Source: Mesorhizobium norvegicum | GTDB lineage: Bacteria > Pseudomonadota > Alphaproteobacteria > Rhizobiales > Rhizobiaceae | Assembly: GCF_004919685.1 (NCBI RefSeq) | Contig: NZ_SMYZ01000100.1 | Span: forward strand, 1-52,558 | Length of the DNA stretch: 52,558 nt | Direction: 5' to 3' | In this document: positions 1-8,826 of the stretch, in pieces | How the letters are laid out: each line of letters starts with the position of its first letter | Numbering within the stretch: the first letter of the stretch is position 1 | The notes under the pieces: generated by a model | The model's database searches: none | What the model was told of the DNA's origin: nothing | The model's input: only the letters and a program-made list of their open reading frames with translations | Translations under genes and position numbers: made by a program

Positions 1-93
1 CAGGCCAGAGGGGGGCGCGACAGAATGAGACGTTGGCGGGACAGCGCCCCCCTCTGTCGACTTCGTCGACATCTCCCCCACGGGTGGGGAGAT
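1..93. repeat. Palindromic repeat inside the pdhC coding sequence (partial)
   Basis: The segment contains nested inverted repeats: a perfect 13-base pair of arms at 6-18 and 44-56, a hairpin at 55-71 (TGTCGAC, TTC, GTCGACA), and another at 71-93 (ATCTCCCC paired with GGGGAGAT). I recall very similar sequences as abundant dispersed intergenic elements in Mesorhizobium. Here the element lies within the linker of pdhC and adds at least 31 codons without a stop. It continues beyond the left edge. Confidence 0.7.
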
Positions 94-414
94 TGGCGCC
101 TTGTCTTGCTTGGCCTCCGCTTTGGCTAGTGCAGCACCGCCACCGCTTTTCGCGGCAGCGCCTGCATCCTCGCCTTCGGCAGCAAGCACGGCGATCAGCG
201 CGTTGACCTTGACGCCTTCGGTTCCGGCGGGAACGACGAGTTTTGCAACCGTGCCCTCATCGACAGCTTCGACTTCCATCGTCGCCTTGTCGGTCTCGAT
301 CTCGGCGATGACATCGCCCGGCGAAACATGATCGCCCTCCTTGACGAGCCACTTGGACAGATTGCCCTCTTCCATCGTGGGCGACAGGGCCGGCATGGTG
401 ATGTTGATTGGCAT
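1..414 (-). CDS. pdhC: Pyruvate dehydrogenase E2 (dihydrolipoamide acetyltransferase), N-terminal part, runs off left edge
   Basis: This is the E2 core subunit of the pyruvate dehydrogenase complex; it accepts the acetyl group from E1 on a swinging lipoyl arm and passes it to CoA. Only about 138 residues are in the window: an N-terminal lipoyl domain (about residues 1-78) with the lipoylation motif ETDKATMEVEA, then an Ala/Lys/Glu-rich linker. The start at 414 is preceded by GGGAGGAC at proper spacing and lies 18 bases after pdhB's stop. From about codon 108 the linker is encoded by a palindromic repeat (positions 1-93) that stays open in frame. The E3-binding and catalytic domains lie outside the window, so I cannot confirm the gene is intact. 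The lipoyl domain closely resembles that of the neighbouring E1-beta. Confidence 0.9.
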   Translation of the reverse strand, partial: MPINITMPALSPTMEEGNLSKWLVKEGDHVSPGDVIAEIETDKATMEVEAVDEGTVAKLVVPAGTEGVKVNALIAVLAAEGEDAGAAAKSGGGAALAKAEAKQDKAPISPPVGEMSTKSTEGGAVPPTSHSVAPPSGL

Positions 415-432
415 TTTGTCCTCCCGCCCGGT

Positions 433-1836
<1,404 letters not shown>

Positions 1837-1851
1837 GTCCTTGCTCTCCCG

Positions 1852-2889
1852 TTACAATACGATATCGGTCCAGAGCTCGGACGGATCCGGCTCCGCGTCG
1901 TTCTGGGCAAATTCGGCGGCGTCGGCGACGATGTCGCGGACCTCCTTGTCGATGGTCTTGAGCTCGTCCTCGGTCGCCCACTTCTTCTCGATCAGCCGCG
2001 CCTTGACCTGTTCGATCGGGTCATGCTCGGAGCGCATCTTCTGCACTTCTTCCTTCGAGCGGTATTTCGCCGGGTCGGACATCGAGTGACCGCGATAGCG
2101 ATAGGTCTGCATTTCGAGGATCAATGGGCCGTTGCCGGCACGGCACCATTCGGTGGCCAGATCGGCCGCTGCCTTGACCGCGCGGACGTCCATGCCGTCG
2201 ACCTGGATGCCGGGAATCTTGAACGAAGCGCCGCGATGCGAAAAATCGGTCTCCGCCGACGAGCGCGAGACCGAGGTGCCCATGGCATAGCGGTTGTTCT
2301 CGATGATGTAGATCACCGGCAGCTTCCACAGCGAGGCCATGTTGAAGCTTTCGTAGACCTGGCCCTGGTTGGCCGCACCGTCGCCGAAATAGGTCAGCGA
2401 GACATTGTTGTTGTCGCGGTAGCGGTTGGCGAAGGCCAAGCCCGTGCCGAGCGACACCTGCGCGCCGACGATGCCGTGGCCGCCGTAAAAATGCTTTTCC
2501 TTGGAGAACATGTGCATGGAGCCGCCCTTGCCCCGTGACAGGCCGCCACGACGCCCGGTTAGCTCGGCCATGACGCCACGCGGTGACAGCTCCATCGCCA
2601 GCATGTGGCCGTGGTCGCGATAGGCGGTGATCATCTGATCGCCGTCGATCAGCGCCATCTTCATACCGGTGACGACCGCTTCCTGGCCGATATAGAGATG
2701 GCAGAAGCCGCCGATGAAGCCCATGCCGTAAAGCTGGCCGGCCTTTTCCTCGAAGCGACGGATGAGCAGCATGTGCCGGTAGGCGGCAAGCTCTTCGTCC
2801 CTGGTGAATTCGGCAGGCTTGGGTGCGGAAAGCCCCGATTTGCCGTCGGATTTGGATTTGGCAGGCGCTTTTCTGGCGGCGGTGGCCAT
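1852..2889 (-). CDS. pdhA: Pyruvate dehydrogenase E1 component, alpha subunit
   Basis: The alpha subunit of E1 pyruvate dehydrogenase, binding thiamine diphosphate. The 345 residues begin with a Lys/Ala-rich tail (about 1-30), followed by the dehydrogenase E1 fold. The ThDP-binding motif is seen as GDGAANQGQVYESFNMA through IIENNRYAMGT. The phosphorylation-loop-like segment TYRYRGHSMSDPAKYR is also present. It is the first gene of pdhA-pdhB-pdhC on the minus strand; the 193-base gap from the upstream ftsB-like gene contains an inverted repeat at 2925-2945 and probably the operon promoter, although I could not assign a -35/-10 pair. Confidence 0.97.
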   Translation of the reverse strand: MATAARKAPAKSKSDGKSGLSAPKPAEFTRDEELAAYRHMLLIRRFEEKAGQLYGMGFIGGFCHLYIGQEAVVTGMKMALIDGDQMITAYRDHGHMLAMELSPRGVMAELTGRRGGLSRGKGGSMHMFSKEKHFYGGHGIVGAQVSLGTGLAFANRYRDNNNVSLTYFGDGAANQGQVYESFNMASLWKLPVIYIIENNRYAMGTSVSRSSAETDFSHRGASFKIPGIQVDGMDVRAVKAAADLATEWCRAGNGPLILEMQTYRYRGHSMSDPAKYRSKEEVQKMRSEHDPIEQVKARLIEKKWATEDELKTIDKEVRDIVADAAEFAQNDAEPDPSELWTDIVL

Positions 2890-2924
2890 GCATCACTCCC
2901 TGTTGGCGTCTCTTTGTGGACATT

Positions 2925-2945
2925 AGAGCAGATGAAATCTGCTCT
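2925..2945. repeat. Short inverted repeat in the pdhA leader
   Basis: AGAGCAGAT, GAA, ATCTGCTCT form a perfect 9-base-pair hairpin about 35 bases upstream of the pdhA start. The AGAGC...GCTCT ends match those of the longer repeat element at 44073, so this may be a short relative of it, or a leader structure. It lacks a T-run and is not an obvious terminator. Confidence 0.5.
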
Positions 2946-3082
2946 GGGGAGATCAGCTCCTCCCCACCGATTTCAGGGAGGCTAACACGCGTTAAAGCGT
3001 TGCGCCATGCCGAATTTGCATAGCTGGCATGCGCCTAAGCGATTAAAATCATTGAAAATATTGGCGATTAACTTGATATCGG

Positions 3083-3406
3083 TTATTTCGCCGACGCCGG
3101 CAACATGATGGTGATTTCATCAGCCTGGGACAGATTGAGCGCCTTGCGCGCCTGCTCGTCGAGCATGTCCTTCTCCAGCGTGCCTTCGTGCATCAGCCGA
3201 ACGCGGCGTTCGAGTTCCATGCGGCGCGCCTTGATCGCATCGAGCTGACCTTGCAGCGCAACCGTCTGGGCTTCCAGCTGATATTTCGAATAGATGCCGA
3301 ATTCACCGTGATAGGCATGAAAGCCGAAATAGGCCAGGAACGCCACGCAGAGCGAGGGAATGATCAGCCGGCCGGTGTTTCTCTGCTTGTGCTGACGCGT
3401 CCACAT
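3083..3406 (-). CDS. FtsB/DivIC-family septum formation initiator
   Basis: A 107-residue bitopic inner-membrane protein with a basic N-terminus, one transmembrane helix (about 13-31, LIIPSLCVAFLAYFGFHAY) and a periplasmic coiled coil (about 40-75), followed by the family-typical YEARKALNL-like segment (DEQARKALNLSQADEI). FtsB/DivIC proteins join FtsL and FtsQ in the divisome. The gene sits between eno and pdhA on the same strand; eno-ftsB-pdhA order is common in Rhizobiales. An eno terminator at 3507-3537 suggests it has its own promoter in the intergenic stretch. Confidence 0.88.
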   Translation of the reverse strand: MWTRQHKQRNTGRLIIPSLCVAFLAYFGFHAYHGEFGIYSKYQLEAQTVALQGQLDAIKARRMELERRVRLMHEGTLEKDMLDEQARKALNLSQADEITIMLPASAK

Positions 3407-3506
3407 CGCCCGATTCCTCTCGGCCGCGAACTCAGGCGGCTCATGATCTTTTTCGCCCGATTGTGCTTAACGGACGGTTACGGGTGACCGGTTTGGCGAG
3501 CCGAAA

Positions 3507-3537
3507 TGAAAAAGGGCGGGAATGCTCCCGCCCTTTC
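3507..3537 (-). terminator. Rho-independent terminator of eno
   Basis: AAAGGGCGGGA and TCCCGCCCTTT (3511-3535) form an 11-base-pair GC-rich stem with a 3-4 base loop; on the minus strand it is followed by a run of T. It lies about 34 bases after the eno stop. Confidence 0.85.
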
Positions 3538-3570
3538 ATCCGATATCCGGGGATCCCGAGTTTTTCCGGA

Positions 3571-4845
3571 TCAGCCCTTGACCACCGATTTGCCGGCATA
3601 GCTTGCCTGCTTGCCGAGTTCTTCCTCGATGCGGATCAGTTGGTTGTATTTGGCCATACGGTCCGAGCGCGACAGCGAGCCGGTCTTGATCTGTCCGCAA
3701 TTGGTGGCAACCGCGAGATCAGCGATGGTCGAATCCTCGGTCTCGCCCGAGCGATGCGACATGACGGCGGTGTAGCCGGCTTTGTGTGCAGTCTCGACGG
3801 CGTCGAGCGTTTCGGTCAGCGAGCCGATCTGGTTGACCTTGACCAGGATCGAATTGGCAACGCCCATGCGGATGCCGTCGCGCAGCCTTGCGGTGTTGGT
3901 GACGAACAGGTCGTCGCCGACCAGCTGGGTCTTCTTGCCGATCAGGTCGGTCAGGTACTTCCAGCCTTCCCAGTCGTCCTCTGCAAGGCCGTCCTCGATC
4001 GAGATGATCGGATAGTCGGCGGCGAGCTTGGCCAGGTATTTGGCCTGCGCCTTGGGGTCACGCGTCTTCTTCTCGCCCTCATAGACGTAGTTGCCGTCCT
4101 TGAAGAACTCGGTCGCCGCGCAATCGAGGCCGAGCGCGATCTCCTCGCCCGGCTTGAAGCCGGCCTGCTCGATCGATTCCATGATGAAGTCGAGCGCCAC
4201 CGGCGCGCTTTTCAGGTTCGGGGCAAAGCCGCCCTCATCGCCGACATTGGTGTTGTGGCCGGCATCCTTCAGCTTCTTCCTCAGCGTGTGGAAGATTTCC
4301 GAACCCCAGCGAACGCCTTCGCGCAGCGTCGGCGCGCCGATCGGCAGGATCATGAATTCCTGGAAGTCGATCGGGTTGTCGGCATGCGCGCCGCCATTGA
4401 TGATGTTCATCATCGGCACCGGCAGGACATGCGCCTTGGTGCCGCCGACATAACGGTAGAGCGGCAGGCCGGAAGCATCGGCCGCCGCCTTCGCCACCGC
4501 CAGCGACACACCGAGAATGGCGTTGGCGCCGAGCCGGCTCTTGTTGGGTGTGCCGTCAAGCTCGATCATTGTCTGGTCGATATGGATCTGGTTTTCGGCT
4601 TCCATGCCGCCGATGGCCTCGAACAGCTCGCCGTTCACCGCCTCGACGGCCTTGAGCACGCCCTTGCCGAGATAGCGGGCGCCGCCATCGCGCAGTTCGA
4701 CGGCCTCGTGGGCACCGGTCGAGGCGCCCGACGGCACCGCCGCGCGGCCCATCGAGCCGTCTTCGAGAATGACATCGACCTCGACGGTCGGGTTTCCACG
4801 GCTGTCCAGGATTTCACGCCCGACAATGTCGATGATGGCGGTCAT
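3571..4845 (-). CDS. eno: Enolase
   Basis: Converts 2-phosphoglycerate to phosphoenolpyruvate in glycolysis; also a degradosome partner in some bacteria. The 424 residues show the family start MTAIIDIVGREILDSRGNPT, the GASTG loop with HEAVELRDG, the Mg-binding SIEDGLAEDDWEGW and LFVTNTARL, and the C-terminal signature LVKVNQIGSLTETL with SHRSGETED. The open frame extends 16 codons upstream, but the ATG at 4845 has GAGGAC in the right place and fits the universal enolase start. It ends in a strong hairpin terminator. Confidence 0.98.
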   Translation of the reverse strand: MTAIIDIVGREILDSRGNPTVEVDVILEDGSMGRAAVPSGASTGAHEAVELRDGGARYLGKGVLKAVEAVNGELFEAIGGMEAENQIHIDQTMIELDGTPNKSRLGANAILGVSLAVAKAAADASGLPLYRYVGGTKAHVLPVPMMNIINGGAHADNPIDFQEFMILPIGAPTLREGVRWGSEIFHTLRKKLKDAGHNTNVGDEGGFAPNLKSAPVALDFIMESIEQAGFKPGEEIALGLDCAATEFFKDGNYVYEGEKKTRDPKAQAKYLAKLAADYPIISIEDGLAEDDWEGWKYLTDLIGKKTQLVGDDLFVTNTARLRDGIRMGVANSILVKVNQIGSLTETLDAVETAHKAGYTAVMSHRSGETEDSTIADLAVATNCGQIKTGSLSRSDRMAKYNQLIRIEEELGKQASYAGKSVVKG

Positions 4846-4920
4846 TGCGATGTCCTCGATTGATCTGAAGGATGTCGCGCACGTCTTAGCCAAAGTGCCG
4901 TAAAAGGCAATCGGCCCGTT

Positions 4921-4933
4921 TGCAATTATTGCA
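4921..4933. promoter_or_regulatory. Perfect palindrome upstream of eno
   Basis: TGCAAT-T-ATTGCA is a perfect 13-base palindrome in the eno / small lipoprotein divergent region, 76 bases from the eno start and 119 from the lipoprotein start. It has the size and symmetry of a dimeric regulator site; the regulator is unknown. Confidence 0.4.
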
Positions 4934-5051
4934 GTGGCGTCAACCCCGAACGATTCACGAAGCGCAAATTGCTGTCATCATAAGTCATGTACGGCAGACC
5001 GGCTTGCGGCTATGGTGCGGGGGCGCGGGGCGAAACACGAGGAGTTTCGCC

Positions 5052-5168
5052 ATGTCCCAGTTGAGTGGTATCGTGAGTCTGTTCCTGATCGCGGCGGCCT
5101 TTCTGACGTCGTGCGACAATCAGCAGTCGCAGCCCAAGGCGATGGCCCCCTTGCACATCGGCGAATAG
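5052..5168 (+). CDS. Small lipoprotein, 38 residues
   Basis: A very short gene starting at the ATG at 5052, preceded by GAGGAG with about 7 bases spacing. The product has an export signal with a hydrophobic core (IVSLFLIAAAFL) and a lipobox LTSC, with the modified Cys near residue 21, leaving a mature peptide of about 18 residues (CDNQQSQPKAMAPLHIGE). Small lipoproteins of this kind occur next to metabolic genes in rhizobia; the function is unknown. The gene is closed by a strong hairpin (5184-5213). I did not use the longer upstream frame because it lacks a signal peptide at its start. Confidence 0.65.
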   Translation: MSQLSGIVSLFLIAAAFLTSCDNQQSQPKAMAPLHIGE

Positions 5169-5183
5169 CTGCCGCATCAAAAC

Positions 5184-5213
5184 AAAATGGCCCCGTCGAG
5201 ACGGGGCCATTTT
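5184..5213. terminator. Bidirectional terminator hairpin
   Basis: AAAATGGCCCCGTC and GACGGGGCCATTTT form a 14-base-pair stem with a 2-base loop. A and T runs at both ends allow it to serve the small lipoprotein gene (+) and transcripts arriving from the dodecin side (-). Confidence 0.9.
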
Positions 5214-5225
5214 GGTTTTGGGCTG

Positions 5226-5372
5226 TCAGTGCCAGTAAGGCGTGACCTTGTAGTAGTCGTAGGAGGCGTCGCGAGCGGTCTCGCCATCCGCGCCGGCCAG
5301 TTCGTTGATCGAATAGGCAGGCGCCGCCTTCAGTTGCTCCTTGGAGAACGGCACGACATAGCCGCCCTTGTC
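5226..5372 (-). pseudogene. C-terminal remnant of a PRC-barrel domain protein
   Basis: Reading the minus strand to the TGA at 5226-5228 gives about 48 codons ending in SYDYYKVTPYWH, preceded by DKGGYVVPFSKEQLKAAP. This matches what I know of the C-terminal part of rhizobial PRC-barrel proteins (GGY..., SKEQLKAAP, DYY..PYW). No start codon or N-terminal barrel half is present: immediately upstream in this strand lies the dodecin gene, ending 8 bases before the similarity begins. I read it as a gene truncated by deletion. It could instead be a short unrelated frame, but the density of family residues argues against that. Confidence 0.6.
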
Positions 5373-5379
5373 TAGCCGA

Positions 5380-5583
5380 TCACTCCGCGAGGATGAAGGT
5401 GACCTTCATGTTGACGCGATAGGCAGCAATCTTGCCGTCTTCGACAACGATCTTCTGGTCCTGGATCCAGGCGCCTTCGACGTTCTTCAGGGTTTTCGAC
5501 GCGCGCGCAATTCCCTTCTCGATAGCGTCCTGAAAGCTCTTCTTCGACGACGAGGTGATTTCGGTGACGCGGGCAACAGACAT
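5380..5583 (-). CDS. Dodecin family protein
   Basis: A 67-residue protein starting MSVARVTEITSSSKKSFQDA, typical of dodecins: small beta-alpha-beta-beta subunits that assemble into hollow dodecamers storing flavin or, in some lineages, CoA. The pattern AIEKGIARASKTLKNVEGAWI...QKIVVEDGKIAAYRVNMKVTFIL matches the family in order and length. The longer frame upstream begins in non-family sequence, so I chose the internal ATG at 5583, in front of which GGAGGAAG is placed well. The aromatic that stacks on flavin in dodecins is present as W in EGAWI. Confidence 0.9.
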   Translation of the reverse strand: MSVARVTEITSSSKKSFQDAIEKGIARASKTLKNVEGAWIQDQKIVVEDGKIAAYRVNMKVTFILAE

Positions 5584-5729
5584 GGGCTTCCTCCAGCCAA
5601 AACGCTCATTTGCCGGGGGAGCGTACAGCCGGCTTATGCCTTCCACAAGCACCGGCGACCCTGGGTGCCATTGTCATGCCGCCGCCCGGGTGGCATTGAA
5701 GGGGCGTCCGGTCGTTTGGGGAGGCGGCA

Positions 5730-6413
5730 ATGGCCCGAAGGCGCAGTCAGCAGCCAGCAGCGGCGCAGCCGCCGGTGGTCGACGCCAATGCCGCCAACGC
5801 GTCCAGCGGCTACTTCTTTGCCGGCGCCATGGTGCTGATCGCCATCCTGATCCCCTGGTATTTCGAACTGCCGCTCAACTTCGATGTCACCGACCGCGAA
5901 TTCAATCCGCTCGTCTTCGTGCCGGTCGTGTTCGCGCTGATCGGGCTCTACGCATTGCCGAAGGCGGTCCGCGACACGCTGCGCGTGCGCAAATTCGGCG
6001 CGACGACACTGCAGGCCGGTCCGGCAAGACCCGGCGGACGCTTCGAGGGCCTGGTTCGCTCCAGCCGCGACCTCAGCCCCAGCGGCGACTACACCGTCCT
6101 TCTTCGTTGCATTCGCACCTACCGCGTCGGCGGACCGATTGTGAACACCATCGCGGAGGACAAATCGACCTACAAGGAAGAACTCAAATACCAGGAAAAG
6201 CTCGTCATCCCGCGTGGTTCGGTGCAGTCGAGCGCGGGTATCCCCTTTGCTTTCGCAATCCCTGCGGACGCGCTGCCATCCAACGGACCGCCGGTCTACG
6301 AGCGCCAGCACGGCAATGTCCGCTGGATCCTGACGGTCACAGCGCCGATGCCGGGCGTCGATTATTATGCGGTCTTCGCGATCGACATGAGGCGGTCGGG
6401 CCAGAACAACTGA
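5730..6413 (+). CDS. Conserved membrane protein of unknown function, two TM helices
   Basis: I do not recognise a named family. The 227 residues begin with a basic, Ala/Gln-rich stretch, then two hydrophobic segments (about 27-45, YFFAGAMVLIAILIPWYF, and about 60-78, LVFVPVVFALIGLYALP) enclosing a short loop, and a soluble region of about 145 residues rich in beta-strand patterns (RFEGLVRSSRDLSPSGDYTVLLRCIRTYRV...VRWILTVTAPMPGVDYYAVFAI). The soluble part resembles an arrestin/immunoglobulin-like sandwich, but that is inference. The start has GGGGAGGC upstream. It stands alone, ending tail to tail with kdsA. Confidence 0.8.
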   Translation: MARRRSQQPAAAQPPVVDANAANASSGYFFAGAMVLIAILIPWYFELPLNFDVTDREFNPLVFVPVVFALIGLYALPKAVRDTLRVRKFGATTLQAGPARPGGRFEGLVRSSRDLSPSGDYTVLLRCIRTYRVGGPIVNTIAEDKSTYKEELKYQEKLVIPRGSVQSSAGIPFAFAIPADALPSNGPPVYERQHGNVRWILTVTAPMPGVDYYAVFAIDMRRSGQNN

Positions 6414-6443
6414 TGCGATGCCGGAAGCATCCCTCGGGACGTT

Positions 6444-7304
6444 TCAGAGCCCCTTGGCGATGCGATCGAATGCCATCAGCCGCTCGAGCAGGGCCGGCAT
6501 GTCCTTCAACGGCAGCATGTTCGGGCCGTCGGAAGAGGTCGAGTTGTCGGGATCCTGATGGGTCTCGATGAACACGCCGGCAACGCCGACAGCGACGGCC
6601 GCGCGGGCCAGCGTCTCGACAAAGCGGCGCTCACCACCCGAGGAGCCACCCTGCCCGCCCGGTTGCTGCACCGAATGGGTGGCATCGAAGATCACCGGCG
6701 CGCCGATCTCGGCCATGATGGGCAGAGCGCGCATGTCGGACACCAGTGTGTTGTAGCCGAAGGACGCGCCGCGCTCGGTGGTCAGCACATTGGCGTTGCC
6801 GGAACCGGTGATCTTGGCGACGACGTTCTTCATGTCCCAGGGGGCGAGGAACTGCCCCTTCTTCACGTTGATCACCTTGCCGGTTTTGGCGGCGGCGATC
6901 AGCATGTCGGTCTGGCGCGACAGGAATGCCGGAATCTGCAGGACATCGACATGCGGCGCGACGATGGCGCACTGCTCCTCGGTGTGGACATCGGTCAGCA
7001 CGGGGAGCGAAAATTCCTTGCGCAGTTCGTCGAAGACGGGAAGGGCTGCGTCCATGCCGGCACCCCGGGTCGCCGACAGCGAGGTGCGGTTGGCCTTGTC
7101 GTAGCTGGTCTTGTAGACGAGGCCTATGCCGAGCTTGCCGGTCAGTTCCTTCAGCGCGCCGGCCATGTCGAAGGCGTGCTGACGCGATTCAAACTGGCAT
7201 GGGCCAGCGATCAGCGCCAAGGCTGCATTGTTGTCGAAGACGACATTGCCGACTGTTACCGACGAATTGGGCGCCATCGAATTAGGCGCTTGCGGCTTGC
7301 TCAT
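6444..7304 (-). CDS. kdsA: 3-deoxy-8-phosphooctulonate synthase (KDO-8-P synthase)
   Basis: Condenses phosphoenolpyruvate with arabinose 5-phosphate to KDO-8-phosphate, the first committed step to the inner-core sugar of lipopolysaccharide. The 286 residues show the expected barrel motifs: LIAGPCQFES, YKTSYDKANRTS, PVLTDVHT, IPAFLSRQTDML, NVKKGQFLAPWDM, TERGASFGYNTLVSDMR, FDATHSVQQPGG and FIETHQDPDNSTSDG-like ending. It overlaps the upstream VOC gene by four bases (ATGA at 7301-7304), so the two are probably translated together. Confidence 0.97.
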   Translation of the reverse strand: MSKPQAPNSMAPNSSVTVGNVVFDNNAALALIAGPCQFESRQHAFDMAGALKELTGKLGIGLVYKTSYDKANRTSLSATRGAGMDAALPVFDELRKEFSLPVLTDVHTEEQCAIVAPHVDVLQIPAFLSRQTDMLIAAAKTGKVINVKKGQFLAPWDMKNVVAKITGSGNANVLTTERGASFGYNTLVSDMRALPIMAEIGAPVIFDATHSVQQPGGQGGSSGGERRFVETLARAAVAVGVAGVFIETHQDPDNSTSSDGPNMLPLKDMPALLERLMAFDRIAKGL

Positions 7305-8191
7305 GGGATCTCCCGGAAGATGAAGGCCGCGCCCTGTCCGGGTGCAGGCTGCACGACAATATCATTGCCCGCTATATCGTATTGGATGGAGTTGGCTGCA
7401 AGCAGCCTCGATGTCACATCGGCTCGCCGGACCGAAAAGACCACCGCGGCGAAGCGAAGGTCTGTCGGCGCGCCGGCCGGCAGGCCAAAGCGTGCGGTGA
7501 AGGACGCGGGGTCAAGCACGCTCAAATTTGCATTCGGCAAGTGAAACGTGCTGCCCTGCCCATTGGTGGCCGGATCGTCCACCGCCACAGAAATCAATCC
7601 ATGCTGTTCGGCCGGCCGGTCGCTGACCGCCACCACTTCAACGATTCCGGTGGCACCGTTGGCGTGGGCCTGCAAAGCCGCGCGGTCCACCTTCGGCGCG
7701 TTGACCCGCTCGCAGGCAAACAGGAAGGCGTCCGTGGCCTCGGCTCCGGCCGCGAAGGCGAGCTTGAACGATGCGATGTCGCTTTTGCCCGCCGTGTCCG
7801 TGAAGGCGCGCGAGAAGCTCAGCATGCCTCCCGCCGAGATGCCGGCTTCGAGGTAGCGCGCATGGTCGGCGTCGACGTTGCCGGCAGAGAGAACCACCGC
7901 AGAAAAGCCATCATCGCCGTGGCTCTCACGATAGATGCGGTCGCGCGTGACGAACACATTGCCCTCTGCAATGGCCTGCATCGCGGCCTGTTCATCACCG
8001 ATCGCCAGCGGCTCCAGATAGGCGCCGTCGGCGAGGAACACACAGCAGTTTTCGGTTCCGAAGGGATGGATCCCGGTTGGGGCAACGACGAAGCCAAGCG
8101 CGGTGAGCCGGGCTCGCGCCACCTCAAGGCTCTGCGTCGGCAGCACCAGGTGATCGAGCGGACGAGGGCCGGCTTCTGTGGTTAGGGTCAT
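7301..8191 (-). CDS. VOC family (glyoxalase-like) protein
   Basis: A 296-residue protein of the vicinal-oxygen-chelate fold: an N-terminal module beginning RPLDHLVLPTQSLEVARARLTALGF and a C-terminal module around ISVAVDDPA and FAAVVFSVRRADVTSRLL. The family covers metal-dependent lyases, dioxygenases and binding proteins, so the reaction cannot be told from sequence. The ATG at 8191 is preferred over a TTG 27 bases upstream because homologues that I recall begin just before the LDHL motif. Its stop overlaps the kdsA start. Confidence 0.85.
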   Translation of the reverse strand: MTLTTEAGPRPLDHLVLPTQSLEVARARLTALGFVVAPTGIHPFGTENCCVFLADGAYLEPLAIGDEQAAMQAIAEGNVFVTRDRIYRESHGDDGFSAVVLSAGNVDADHARYLEAGISAGGMLSFSRAFTDTAGKSDIASFKLAFAAGAEATDAFLFACERVNAPKVDRAALQAHANGATGIVEVVAVSDRPAEQHGLISVAVDDPATNGQGSTFHLPNANLSVLDPASFTARFGLPAGAPTDLRFAAVVFSVRRADVTSRLLAANSIQYDIAGNDIVVQPAPGQGAAFIFREIP

Positions 8192-8308
8192 GCAGGCGCG
8201 ATGTGCATCATTCCGCAAAGCGGTTCAAGACTTGATCGCAATCCCAGCCAGTTCGCCCCAACAGTTCACGGGACGTCGAAAAAGGCACCAGCTGGAGCAA
8301 GGCCTCAA

Positions 8309-8599
8309 TTAGCTCCCTGCCATGACATCGGCGGAATAGCGCAACTCACGCATCGGTTTGACCTTGCTGGTGGTCTGCGCATAGAGCGGGTGCGCCTTGT
8401 AGGCGGCCAGCGCGGCGTCATCGGCGAACTCCGCATAGACGACAACGTCGACCTCATCCGACAGCGGATCGACCTTCGTGTTCAAGGTGACTTCGAAAAG
8501 GCTGGAATGGGGGATGTTGCCGAGCGCCAACAGACCGGTGCGCACAGCCTCGACATCCTCTTTACGCCGCGCGCTGAAGAAAACGATATGTCGGATCAA
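8309..8599 (-). CDS. Dabb (stress-responsive alpha/beta barrel) domain protein, TTG start
   Basis: A 96-residue single-domain Dabb protein, a dimeric ferredoxin-like fold. The family signature is seen as MIRHIVFFSARR at the start, HSSLFEVTLN, DVVVYAEFADDAALAAYKAHPLY and the closing VKPMRELRYSADV. The start is a TTG at 8599, chosen because GAGGAGG lies five bases upstream and the family start MIRHIV follows exactly; the longer frame would place the ribosome site inside the gene. The biochemical role is unknown. Confidence 0.85.
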   Translation of the reverse strand: MIRHIVFFSARRKEDVEAVRTGLLALGNIPHSSLFEVTLNTKVDPLSDEVDVVVYAEFADDAALAAYKAHPLYAQTTSKVKPMRELRYSADVMAGS

Positions 8600-8697
8600 C
8601 CCCGCCTCCTCGATCAAAATGCTGGGGTCTTTTGTGACGGCAGGACGGTGGCGTCAATCGACAAGGATGTCGCGGCTGCCAGTCGTTCGAATGGACG

Positions 8698-8826
8698 CTA
8701 CCCGGTGACGGATCGCACGACGTGCGAGACAGCTCGCACCGTGGAGTCCAGGTACCGACCCTGATTGTATAGGCCGTCCCAGATCAGGAAGAAAGCGATG
8801 GCGGCAATGACGACTACATAACGCAT
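8698..8826 (-). CDS. Small membrane protein, 42 residues
   Basis: A short frame from the ATG at 8826 to TAG at 8698 encodes one hydrophobic helix at the N-terminus (MRYVVVIAAIAFFLIWDGLY) followed by a polar, weakly basic tail (NQGRYLDSTVRAVSHVVRSV). The pattern of an N-terminal membrane helix ending in W-D-G-L-Y with a short cytoplasmic or periplasmic tail looks like a genuine microprotein and resembles short hypothetical proteins that I recall from Rhizobiales. No strong ribosome site is visible, which lowers confidence. Confidence 0.5.
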   Translation of the reverse strand: MRYVVVIAAIAFFLIWDGLYNQGRYLDSTVRAVSHVVRSVTG

